Positions 5,792 through 12,279 of a DNA stretch of 13,816 nucleotides are shown here, piece by piece. Under the pieces are notes generated by a model that was not told the DNA's origin, ran no database searches, and worked only from the letters and a program-made list of their open reading frames with translations. Both the position numbers and the translations under genes were made by a program. The number at the start of each line of letters is the position of its first letter. Positions within the stretch are counted from its first letter, which is position 1. The DNA comes from an uncultured bacterium (lineage in GTDB: Bacteria > Bacillota > Clostridia > Oscillospirales > Oscillospiraceae), in the NCBI GenBank assembly GCA_947364395.1, contig CANASS010000048.1, positions 1 through 13,816 of the forward strand, read 5' to 3'.

Positions 5792-6295
5792 ATGGCGTGG
5801 TTCCGGGCCCGGTTTACGGCCCATGATATTTACGAGATTACCGGGGCAGCCCTGGAACGGCGGGGGATCAGGCTGCTGCTGGCGGACTTGGACAACACCC
5901 TGGTCCCCTACGGCGCGTCCCTGCCGGACGATAGGCTGAAGCGGTGGCGGGATGAGCTCAGCGCCCACGGGGTGACCCTGTTCGTGCTGTCCAACAACCG
6001 GCACGAGAACCGTCCGCGGATTTTCTCCGAGGCGTTGGAGGTCCCCTATATCGGCCATGCGGGCAAGCCCAGGACGCCCTCCTTTGTAAAGGCTATGGAG
6101 CGGATGGGTGTGACAAAGGAACAGACCGCCATTGTGGGCGATCAGATTTTTACCGACGTGCTGGGGGGCAATCTGGCGGGGGTCTCCTCCATTCTGGTGG
6201 AGCCCATCCGGCTGGCGGGCAATCCGGGGCGGTATCTGCGCTATGCCGCCGAGTGGCCCTTCCGGCTGCTGTCGGGAAAGGGGGAGAAGCTGTGA
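5792..6295 (+). CDS. yqeG: YqeG-family HAD-IIIA phosphatase
   Basis: This 167-residue HAD-superfamily hydrolase carries all four catalytic motifs: DLDNT at 32-36 (nucleophile Asp32, acid/base Asp34), LSNN at 67-70, Lys92 in HAGKP, and GDQIFTDVLGGN at 116-127. The length and motif spacing match the YqeG family, which is related to mitochondrial phosphatidylglycerophosphate phosphatases (Gep4); a lipid-phosphate substrate is possible but not shown for the bacterial protein. The start is the ATG at 5792, where the family's N-terminus begins, with an AAGGTG 5 nt upstream; the in-frame codons before it cross the -10 box. Its stop codon overlaps the GTG start of the next gene (GTGA at 6292-6295), so the two are probably translationally coupled. 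Confidence 0.92.
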   Translation: MAWFRARFTAHDIYEITGAALERRGIRLLLADLDNTLVPYGASLPDDRLKRWRDELSAHGVTLFVLSNNRHENRPRIFSEALEVPYIGHAGKPRTPSFVKAMERMGVTKEQTAIVGDQIFTDVLGGNLAGVSSILVEPIRLAGNPGRYLRYAAEWPFRLLSGKGEKL

Positions 6296-7155
6296 GCGCG
6301 ATCTTCGGTCCTGCGGGCAACGCGGAAGATTTTCCCTATAAGTCCTCCGCCGACGCGCCCAAATGGCTGCGGGAAATCGGCCTGGACTGCTACGAGTACC
6401 AGTGCGGCAAGGGGGTCCACGTGGGGGAGGACACCGCCCGGAAGGTGGGCCTTGCCGCTGTGGAGCACGGGATCACCCTGTCCCTCCACGCCCCCTACTT
6501 CATCAACCTGGCCAACCCGGACCCGGAGGCTTTGCAAAAGACCATCGGCTATATCACCGGGGCCTGCCTGGTGGCGGACTGGATGGGAGCGGGGCGGGTG
6601 GTGATCCACTCCGGGGCGCTGATGAAGCGCACCCGGCGGGAGGCCCAGGACATTGCCCTGCGCTCCTTAAAGGAGGTTATCGCCGCCTGTGACGGCGCGG
6701 GGTTTTCCCACATCACCCTGTGCCCCGAGACCATGGGCAAGATCAACCAGCTGGGGGACCTGGACGAGGTGCTGGAGCTGTGCACGCTGGACCAGCGACT
6801 CATTCCCTGCGTGGACTTCGGCCACCTGTACGCCCGCTCCCTGGGGGCGGACCAGGGGACGGAAGCCTGTGAGCGGATGCTGGACCGGATGGAAGAGGTT
6901 TTGGGCCCCGAGCGGGCCTCCCGCTTCCACAGCCACTTCTCCCACATTGAGTTCACCCCCAACGGCGGGGAGAAGTGCCACCGCACCTTCGAAGACGACG
7001 GGGGCTACGGCCCGGACTGGGCACCGCTGGCCCAGGCGGTGGCAAGGCGGGGGTGGAGCCCCACCTTTATCTGTGAGAGCGCCGGGACTCAGGCGGGGGA
7101 CGCGCTGGCAATGAAAAAGATTTACCAAAATTTTCTGCACAATATTCCCGAATGA
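6292..7155 (+). CDS. Endonuclease IV-like TIM-barrel protein (AP endonuclease 2 family)
   Basis: The 287-residue product has the length and metal-ligand spacing of Nfo, the apurinic endonuclease of base-excision repair. His66 (LHAPYFINL), His106 (IHSG), Glu146 (CPETMG), Asp175 and His178 (CVDFGHLY), His213 or His215 (RFHSH), His230 and Glu262 (CESAG) align with E. coli His69, His109, Glu145, Asp179, His182, His216, His231 and Glu261. The equivalent of the third-zinc ligand Asp229 is Lys228 (EKCHR). It could be a divergent Nfo or a sugar-phosphate isomerase-type relative. The start is the GTG at 6292, overlapping the yqeG stop, with AAGGGGGAG just upstream. GC-rich hairpins follow. Confidence 0.85.
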   Translation: MSAIFGPAGNAEDFPYKSSADAPKWLREIGLDCYEYQCGKGVHVGEDTARKVGLAAVEHGITLSLHAPYFINLANPDPEALQKTIGYITGACLVADWMGAGRVVIHSGALMKRTRREAQDIALRSLKEVIAACDGAGFSHITLCPETMGKINQLGDLDEVLELCTLDQRLIPCVDFGHLYARSLGADQGTEACERMLDRMEEVLGPERASRFHSHFSHIEFTPNGGEKCHRTFEDDGGYGPDWAPLAQAVARRGWSPTFICESAGTQAGDALAMKKIYQNFLHNIPE

Positions 7156-7161
7156 ACGCAG

Positions 7162-7181
7162 GGGAGGGGCTTGCCCCTCCC
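7162..7181 (+). repeat. GC-rich hairpin after the endonuclease-like gene
   Basis: GGGAGGGGC (7162-7170) and GCCCCTCCC (7173-7181) are exact inverses around TT, starting 6 bp past the stop codon. No T-run follows, so it is at best a weak terminator; it may instead be a palindromic repeat copy related to the hairpin at 7207-7230. Confidence 0.5.
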
Positions 7182-7206
7182 GCCGTCCCGATGCGCACCC
7201 TGTTTT

Positions 7207-7230
7207 AGGGGAGAGGAAAGCCCCTCCCCT
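7207..7230 (+). repeat. Second GC-rich hairpin, related to the preceding one
   Basis: AGGGGAG (7207-7213) pairs with CTCCCCT (7224-7230), then an A-C mismatch, then GG/CC around AAAG. It is followed by GTGTTT, a weak T-run. The G-rich and C-rich arms are similar to those at 7162-7181, so cross-pairing is possible. Confidence 0.5.
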
Positions 7231-7276
7231 GTGTTTCGCGTTATACCAAATCAATTTTAATCGGGGGAAAAATAAA

Positions 7277-7378
7277 ATGAAAAAAGATGAACGTAAGAAA
7301 GTCATATATGTTGTTACAGTCTGCGTAATAGGTGCTGTAATAATTTGCTGCATACCATTTTTATTTCATCTATTTTAA
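7277..7378 (+). CDS. Small single-pass membrane peptide (33 aa), unrecognised
   Basis: A 34-codon frame encodes a peptide with a charged N-terminus (MKKDERKK) followed by about 24 mostly hydrophobic residues (VIYVVTVCVIGAVIICC and IPFLFHLF), ending in TAA. The charge pattern predicts an N-in single membrane span. GGGGG (7263-7267) stands 9 nt before the ATG. The coding sequence is rich in A/T-ending codons such as ATA, GTA, TTT and AAA, unlike the GC-rich neighbours, and is too short for default gene finders. It lies between hairpins and the Xaa-Pro peptidase gene. Possible roles include a small regulatory membrane protein or a toxin-like hydrophobic peptide; I cannot assign one. It could also be chance, although the ribosome-binding site and clean transmembrane pattern argue against that. 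Confidence 0.6.
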   Translation: MKKDERKKVIYVVTVCVIGAVIICCIPFLFHLF

Positions 7379-7402
7379 ACTAATTATAAGGAGATGTTTC
7401 CC

Positions 7403-8467
7403 ATGAACCATTTTGAAAAAATCGCCGCCGGACTGAAAGACCGCGGCCTGGACGCCATGCTGATCACCAGCGAACCCGGCGAGTTCTACGCCATGGGCTT
7501 CCACGGGGAGGGCGTGGCCTTCGTCACCCCGGACAAGACCTGGTACTACACCGACCCCCGGTACATCGAGGCCGCCCAGCAGCTCATCACCGGGGCGGAG
7601 GTAGCCCAGCTCCCCAAGGGAGTAAGGTACCGTGAGCTGGTCCGAGATCTGGTGAAGGACGGCGGCGTGTCCAAGCTGGGCTTTGAGGAGCAGTATATGT
7701 CCGTAGCCGACCACAAGATCTGGACAGAGAATGTGGAGGCCGAGTTCGTCCCCGCTTCCGAGCTGCTCACCGAGCTGCGCCAGGTGAAGGACGCGGACGA
7801 GCTGGCCGCCATGAAGGAGGCCCAGCGCATCACCGACGAGGCCCTGCTGGAGATTTTGAATTTCCTCAAGCCCGGACTCACCGAGCAGGAGGTGGCCGCC
7901 CGTCTCACCTACATCATGGCCCGGAAGGGGGCGGAGCGCAACTCCTTTGATCCCATCGTGGCCTGCGGGGCCAACGGCTCCAAGCCCCACGCCGTCCCAG
8001 GCCCGGACGTGATCCAAAAGGGCCAGTTTGTCACCATGGACTTTGGCTGCAAGGTGGGAGGCTATTGCTCCGACATGACCCGCACTGTGGCTGTGGGCCA
8101 GCCCAGCGAGGAGATGGAGTTCGTCTACAACACCGTCCTCAAGGCCCAGCTGGCGGGCATCGCCGCCGCCCGCGCCGGAGTCACCGGCAAGGAGGTCCAC
8201 GAGGCCGGGGCCAAGGTGATTGAGGATGCGGGCTACGGGGACTATTTCGGCCACGGCTTTGGCCACTCCCTGGGCATTGAGATCCACGAGAACCCCGGCT
8301 TCCACACCCGCAACGAAAAGCCCATCCCCGCCGGGGCCCTGCTGTCCGCCGAGCCGGGTATCTACCTGCCGGGCAAGTTTGGCGTGCGCATTGAGGACGT
8401 GATTATGCTCACCGAAGAGGGCTGCATCGACATTACCCACTCTCCCAAGCAGCTCATCATCCTTTGA
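7403..8467 (+). CDS. Xaa-Pro peptidase, M24B family
   Basis: This 354-residue cytoplasmic metallopeptidase cleaves peptides with proline at the second position. An N-terminal creatinase-like domain (about 1-125) precedes the pita-bread catalytic domain. The five metal ligands are present: Asp213 (TMDFG), Asp224 (YCSDMTR), His288 (HGFGHSLG), Glu317 (SAEPG) and Glu331 (GVRIED), along with His196 (PHAVPG) and His295 (HENPG). Length and motifs fit the PepQ/YqhT group, but dipeptidase and aminopeptidase activity cannot be told apart from sequence. The start is the ATG at 7403, because AGGAG (7389-7393) is 9 nt upstream of it, whereas the ATG at 7394 abuts the ribosome-binding site. The strong terminator at 8529-8575 follows. 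Confidence 0.94.
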   Translation: MNHFEKIAAGLKDRGLDAMLITSEPGEFYAMGFHGEGVAFVTPDKTWYYTDPRYIEAAQQLITGAEVAQLPKGVRYRELVRDLVKDGGVSKLGFEEQYMSVADHKIWTENVEAEFVPASELLTELRQVKDADELAAMKEAQRITDEALLEILNFLKPGLTEQEVAARLTYIMARKGAERNSFDPIVACGANGSKPHAVPGPDVIQKGQFVTMDFGCKVGGYCSDMTRTVAVGQPSEEMEFVYNTVLKAQLAGIAAARAGVTGKEVHEAGAKVIEDAGYGDYFGHGFGHSLGIEIHENPGFHTRNEKPIPAGALLSAEPGIYLPGKFGVRIEDVIMLTEEGCIDITHSPKQLIIL

Positions 8468-8493
8468 GGCTTCCAAGCCGGAGGGTGGAAGCC
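8468..8493 (+). repeat. 8-bp hairpin directly after the peptidase stop
   Basis: GGCTTCCA (8468-8475) and TGGAAGCC (8486-8493) are exact inverses around a 10-nt loop, starting at the base after the stop codon. No T-run follows. It may protect the 3' end or add to the terminator further on. Confidence 0.5.
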
Positions 8494-8528
8494 CTATCAT
8501 CAAAATTGACGCATACTATAAAAATAAA

Positions 8529-8575
8529 GAAAAGCGGAGCGCATGGCGGTGGCTGTGCGCTCCCTTTTCTTTTTT
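8529..8575 (+). terminator. Strong rho-independent terminator
   Basis: GAAAAG (8529-8534) pairs with CTTTTC (8564-8569), and GGAGCGCA (8536-8543) pairs with TGCGCTCC (8556-8563), with one bulged C. Six T residues follow (8570-8575). It ends the peptidase transcript and insulates the spore-protein gene. Confidence 0.9.
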
Positions 8576-8637
8576 ACAACGCAATATGCGTACGAGGCAG
8601 CGGCGGCCGGCGGGGGAAAGGCCTTTCCAATACAAGC

Positions 8638-8668
8638 GGAATTTACCAGCGCGGCTGGCCGCATATAA
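8638..8668 (+). promoter_or_regulatory. Candidate sigma-G promoter of the SASP gene
   Basis: GGAATT (8638-8643) and CATATAA (8662-8668) with an 18-bp spacer resemble sigma-G boxes (GAATA-like -35, CATnnTA-like -10). The position, about 75 bp upstream of the start codon and after the terminator, is right for forespore-specific expression, as expected for this family. The match is partial. Confidence 0.45.
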
Positions 8669-8750
8669 AAACGAGGATGGCTCAAACTATGCTCGGATTC
8701 CCAATCCAGCACAGAGAAAACAACCAAGATTCAAAAAGGAGAACAAGGAT

Positions 8751-8954
8751 ATGTCTAACAGCAATAATTCTAATCGTCTGGTGGTCCCCGGCGCCCGTGA
8801 GGCTATGGACAAGTTCAAGATGGAGGCGGCCAACGAGGTGGGCGTCAACCTGAAGCAGGGCTACAATGGCGACCTGACCAGCCGTCAGGCGGGCTCCGTG
8901 GGCGGCCAGATGGTTAAGAAGATGATCGAGGCCTACGAGAACGGCCTGAAGTAA
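8751..8954 (+). CDS. Alpha/beta-type small acid-soluble spore protein
   Basis: SASPs coat and protect DNA in the dormant forespore and are cut by the GPR protease at germination. The 67-residue product ends with the family signature RQAGSVGGQMVKKMI (45-59). The other signature reads KMEAANEVGV at 23-32, where the usual Ile or Leu of the GPR cleavage region (KxE[IL]AxE) is Ala. Cleavage would be expected after Glu25. The start is the ATG at 8751, with AAGGAG 9 nt upstream; the protein's polar Asn/Ser N-terminus is normal for the family. A terminator lies upstream and another downstream, so it is a single-gene unit. Its presence says the host makes, or recently made, endospores. Confidence 0.96.
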   Translation: MSNSNNSNRLVVPGAREAMDKFKMEAANEVGVNLKQGYNGDLTSRQAGSVGGQMVKKMIEAYENGLK

Positions 8955-8985
8955 CGGTCTCATCATTCCCCGTTTCGCGCAAAAT

Positions 8986-9024
8986 AAGCGGCGGCGGAGC
9001 CAAAACCGGCTCCGCCGCCGCTTT
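8986..9024 (+). terminator. Long GC-rich terminator after the SASP gene
   Basis: A perfect 16-bp stem (8986-9001 with 9008-9023), made of GGC repeats and closed by AA/TT, encloses AAAACC. A short TTT follows. It starts 31 bp past the SASP stop and insulates the next promoter. Confidence 0.85.
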
Positions 9025-9058
9025 CCGTCTGTTTCCGGCCCCTGCGCCGTTCATCGGA

Positions 9059-9087
9059 TTGACAGAAAAATAACGGCATGGTAAAAT
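9059..9087 (+). promoter_or_regulatory. Sigma-A-type promoter of the SGNH-deacetylase gene
   Basis: TTGACA (9059-9064) and TAAAAT (9082-9087) are separated by exactly 17 bp. Start is expected near 9094, about 60 nt before the ATG at 9155. It also rules out the in-frame ATG at 9086, which lies in the -10 box. Confidence 0.88.
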
Positions 9088-9154
9088 GACACGATTCCTG
9101 CAAATTGTGACGGGAGCTTGGATACCAATACTTGGACATAAGGGGGAGACACCA

Positions 9155-11008
9155 ATGGCGGATCAGAGACGGCGGCGGAGGGCCAGCCCTTTGAAAACGG
9201 CGGGCATTGTGCTGGGAGCGCTGGCGGCGGCCTGTCTGGCGGGCTGGATGCTGCTCAACCTGATCGTGGACCCCTTCGGGGTGTTCGGCGACCAGGTCCT
9301 GGGCTGGTGGTCCTATAACATGACAAGAAATCCCCAGACCGCCAAATTCTCCTATTTGGAGCAGCACCACCAGGAGTTCGACTCCTATGTCGTCGGCGGG
9401 CCCTCCGCCGGGGCTTGGTCCACGGAAGCTTTGAACGAATACTTTGACGCCAGATTCTATAACCTGACCCTGAACACTCAGGATATGGAGGAGATGCGGC
9501 GGTATATCTTCTGGCTCGTTGAAAATTACGAGGTCAAGCACCTGCTGCTCAATGTGACGGTGGACAACGCCCGGGCCTGGGACGGGCAGGGAGACGGACG
9601 GTCCGTCACCGATGCCCTGCCCTGGCAGCTGGACCGAAGCAGTTCCCCAATGGGCTTTTATTTCCGTTATCTGTTCGCCAATCCCCGCTACAGCCTGAGC
9701 AAGCTGAAACGGATGGGCGCCGATGGCGTGGTGCCCAACTCCTTCGATGTGTTTGACGCCGCCACCGGTGCCATTGATTACTGTGCCCGTGACGTGGAGG
9801 CCATCGGCGCGGCGGGGCTGGAGGAGTATTTGGCCCGGAATACTGCGTTTACCCAGCTGCCGGAGGCCGCCCCGCTGGCCCGCAGGGAGGAGTGCGCCGC
9901 CAGCGTCGCCGCTATCCGCTCTCTGTGCGAGGCAAAGGGGGTGGATCTGGTGGTGGTGGCCGCCCCGGTCTATGGCGGCTACCTGGACCGTTTTTCCAGA
10001 AGTGAAGTGGAGGAATTTTTGGCCGCGCTGGCCCGGATAACCCCCTGCTGGGATTTCACCGCGGGCTCAGTGAGCCGGGACCCCCGGTATTTTTATGACC
10101 CGGCCAGCTTCCGCACCGCCGTGGGAGATATGATGCTGGCCCGGATGTTCAACGGCGGCGCGTACTATCCCGAGAACTTCGGCGTTTACCGCACGGCGGA
10201 CGGCGGCTCCCTCCGGCTGACGGAGGCCGCCGCCCAGTCGGGGGACCGGACCTATACCGCCCAGGTGCCCATCCTGATGTACCACCACCTGGCGGAGGAC
10301 ACGGTGTCCGGGGAGACCTTCGACCAGCATATGGCGGCGCTGAAAGGGGCGGGGTACACCTCCGTCACCATGGCCGACCTGCGGGCCTACGTGGAGGAGG
10401 GAAAGGAGCTGCCGGACCGGCCGGTGGTGATCACTTTTGACGACGGCTACACCAGCAATCTGGAGATTGGTTTGCCTGTTTTGGAAAAGTACGGCATGAA
10501 GGCCGCCATTTATGTCATCGGCTGCTCGGTGGGCAAGGACACCTACAAGGACACCGGCGCGGCCATGACCCCCCACTTCACGGCGGAGCAGGCCAGGGAG
10601 CTGGAGGACACCGGCCTGGTCACCATCGGCAGCCACGGCTACAACATCCACGAGGTGAAGGGCCGGGACCCGGACCCCATCCGCCACGGGGTTCTCCAGC
10701 GGGAGGACGAGACCGAAAAGGATTACGTGGCCTTTCTCCAAGGGGACTGCGCCCGGTTCCGGGAGGTGGTGGAGCCCGCTCTGGGCCGTCAGGTGGATAT
10801 TCTGGCCTATCCCTATGGCCAGTGCTCCCCCCTCAGCGAGATCCTGCTGGCCCGGGAGGGCTTCTACGCCACCGTCACCACCATACCCGGGGTGAATACC
10901 CTGGTGAAGGGCCTGCCCCAAACCCTCCGGGCCATGAACCGCTATGATGTGGAGGCCCTGAACCTGACGGGGGAGGGGCTGTTGGAGCTGCTTGAGCGGG
11001 GAGGCTGA
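9155..11008 (+). CDS. Membrane-anchored two-domain protein: SGNH-like domain fused to NodB polysaccharide deacetylase
   Basis: Residues 1-12 are basic, and about 13-38 form a membrane span, so the protein is probably anchored with its bulk outside. Residues about 75-335 look like an SGNH-type hydrolase of the DltD/AlgX kind: DSYVVGGPSAG at 76-86 with candidate nucleophile Ser84, and a closing YDPASFRTAVGDMML segment at 314-328. In relatives I recall, this last part reads DxxHFRxxVGD; here Ser replaces His. Residues about 370-600 are a NodB deacetylase: TFDDGY at 427-432, SHGYNIH with His494 and His499, and AYPYG at 551-555. It likely deacetylates an extracellular polysaccharide such as PNAG or peptidoglycan. 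The start is the ATG at 9155, preceded by AAGGGGGAG. Product 617 residues. Confidence 0.85.
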   Translation: MADQRRRRRASPLKTAGIVLGALAAACLAGWMLLNLIVDPFGVFGDQVLGWWSYNMTRNPQTAKFSYLEQHHQEFDSYVVGGPSAGAWSTEALNEYFDARFYNLTLNTQDMEEMRRYIFWLVENYEVKHLLLNVTVDNARAWDGQGDGRSVTDALPWQLDRSSSPMGFYFRYLFANPRYSLSKLKRMGADGVVPNSFDVFDAATGAIDYCARDVEAIGAAGLEEYLARNTAFTQLPEAAPLARREECAASVAAIRSLCEAKGVDLVVVAAPVYGGYLDRFSRSEVEEFLAALARITPCWDFTAGSVSRDPRYFYDPASFRTAVGDMMLARMFNGGAYYPENFGVYRTADGGSLRLTEAAAQSGDRTYTAQVPILMYHHLAEDTVSGETFDQHMAALKGAGYTSVTMADLRAYVEEGKELPDRPVVITFDDGYTSNLEIGLPVLEKYGMKAAIYVIGCSVGKDTYKDTGAAMTPHFTAEQARELEDTGLVTIGSHGYNIHEVKGRDPDPIRHGVLQREDETEKDYVAFLQGDCARFREVVEPALGRQVDILAYPYGQCSPLSEILLAREGFYATVTTIPGVNTLVKGLPQTLRAMNRYDVEALNLTGEGLLELLERGG

Positions 11009-11011
11009 GCT

Positions 11012-12172
11012 TCAGCGGCAGCGGCGCAGCAGGGCCTCGTGCGCCGCTGTCATGACGGCCAGGATGGCCAGCAGGTACAGGGGCAGGAGGCCCGGCGTGA
11101 CATAGCTGGCGATGAGGCCGAACAGAGGGGGCATGAGGCAGGTGCCCACGTAGGCGCTGGCCATCTGAACGCCGATGACGGCTTGGGAGTTGTCCGCCCC
11201 GAAGTGGTCCGGGGTGGAGTGGATGACGCAGGGGTAGATGGGGGCGCACCCCAGCCCCACCAGCACCAGCCCCGCCAGCGCGACGTATTCATGGGCGGGC
11301 AGCAGCATTGCCAGGATGCCCGGGGCGATGGTCCCCTGGCCCAGCCGGATCATCTGGGGGTCGCTGAGCTTCATGGTGAGGAAGCCGCTGAGGGCCCGGC
11401 CCGCGGTGATGCCCAGGAAAAACAGCCCAGCGTATCCCGCCGCCGTCTCCGCCGGGATGCCCTTGTACACGTTCAGATAGCTGCTGGCCCACAGGATGGC
11501 GGTCTGCTCCAGGGCGCAGTAGCAGAAAAAGGCGGCCATGACCTCTTTGGCCCCAGGGATGCGGAGGATCTGCGGCAGGGTGAGGGGAGCCGCATTCCGG
11601 TTTTCCTCCCCGGCCGCTCCGGTTCGATGGAACCGCCACAGGGGGAGGCTTATCACAAGGACAGCGGTGAGGGCGATCTGGAGCAGGGAGATATACCGAT
11701 AGCCCATGTGCCACCCGGCCCCGCTGGCGAGGGCCAGCCCCATGACGTAGGGCCCGACGGCGGCTCCCAGCCCCCACATACAGTGGAGCCAGCTCATGTG
11801 GCGGCTGGCGTAGTGGAGGGCCACGTAGTTGTTCAGCGCCGCGTCCACGCTGCCCGCCCCCAGGCCGTAGGGGACGGCCCACAGGCAGAGCATCCAAAAG
11901 GAGCCGCTGATGGAAAAGCCGAACAGCGCCGCCGCCGTCATGCCCACGCTGATGGCGGTGACTTTGCCCGTGCCCAGCTTTTTGGTGAGCCGGTCGCTTT
12001 GCAGGCTGGACACCACGGTGCCCAGGGAGACGATGATGGAGACGGCCCCGGCCCAGGACATGGGGACGCCCAGCTCGGCGTGGATCACCGGCCAGGCGGA
12101 GCCCAGCAGGGAGTCGGGCAGGCCCAGGCTGATGAAGGAGAGGTAGATGACGGCCAAAAGCAGATGTATCAT
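11012..12172 (-). CDS. MFS transporter, FucP/sugar-permease-like
   Basis: The 386-residue protein shows about 12 hydrophobic spans in the pattern of the major facilitator superfamily. The loop after span 2 carries LQSDRLTKKLGTGKV (57-71), the characteristic MFS motif A position. The segment GLGAGSVDAALNNYVALHY, followed by MSWLHCMWGLGAAVGPYVMG, resembles the fucose-permease group (COG0738), so a sugar substrate is possible but not shown. The start is the ATG at 12172, with GGAGG 8 nt upstream. The gene ends 3 bp from the end of the convergent deacetylase gene and is divergent from an AraC-type regulator, which may control it. No other transport gene is adjacent. Confidence 0.9.
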   Translation of the reverse strand: MIHLLLAVIYLSFISLGLPDSLLGSAWPVIHAELGVPMSWAGAVSIIVSLGTVVSSLQSDRLTKKLGTGKVTAISVGMTAAALFGFSISGSFWMLCLWAVPYGLGAGSVDAALNNYVALHYASRHMSWLHCMWGLGAAVGPYVMGLALASGAGWHMGYRYISLLQIALTAVLVISLPLWRFHRTGAAGEENRNAAPLTLPQILRIPGAKEVMAAFFCYCALEQTAILWASSYLNVYKGIPAETAAGYAGLFFLGITAGRALSGFLTMKLSDPQMIRLGQGTIAPGILAMLLPAHEYVALAGLVLVGLGCAPIYPCVIHSTPDHFGADNSQAVIGVQMASAYVGTCLMPPLFGLIASYVTPGLLPLYLLAILAVMTAAHEALLRRCR

Positions 12173-12201
12173 ATTGCGTTCCTCCTTTTGGATTTGGCAT
12201 G

Positions 12202-12207
12202 ATTATA
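12202..12207 (-). promoter_or_regulatory. -10 box of the MFS gene, weak -35
   Basis: A perfect TATAAT (minus strand) stands about 30 bp upstream of the start codon. At 17-bp spacing the -35 position reads TAGATG, a poor match. A good -10 with a poor -35 is typical of activator-dependent promoters, and an AraC-type gene is divergent from it. On the plus strand, TATAAA (12250-12255) may be the -10 of that regulator gene. Confidence 0.5.
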
Positions 12208-12279
12208 TCAGCAGAAAAGGAAAACATCTAGAATAAAACCGCCAGATACTATAAATATTCCGTCAAAGGAGGGAACGGC

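Noticed and set aside
8506..8520. CATACTA and TATAAA motifs resembling a sporulation or vegetative -10 for the SASP gene
   Set aside because: They lie upstream of the strong terminator at 8529-8575, so a transcript from here would not reach the SASP gene, and no fitting -35 is seen.
9086..9154. N-terminal extension of the deacetylase from the ATG at 9086
   Set aside because: That ATG lies in the -10 box of a near-consensus promoter, and the ATG at 9155 has the good ribosome-binding site and a basic start before a membrane span.
11039..12202. Long open frames opposite the MFS gene, and likewise opposite the AraC gene (12286-13239) and the peptidase gene (7370-8503)
   Set aside because: They are antisense mirrors of GC-rich genes: biased composition rich in Gly, His, Gln and Arg, no family resemblance, and no ribosome-binding sites.
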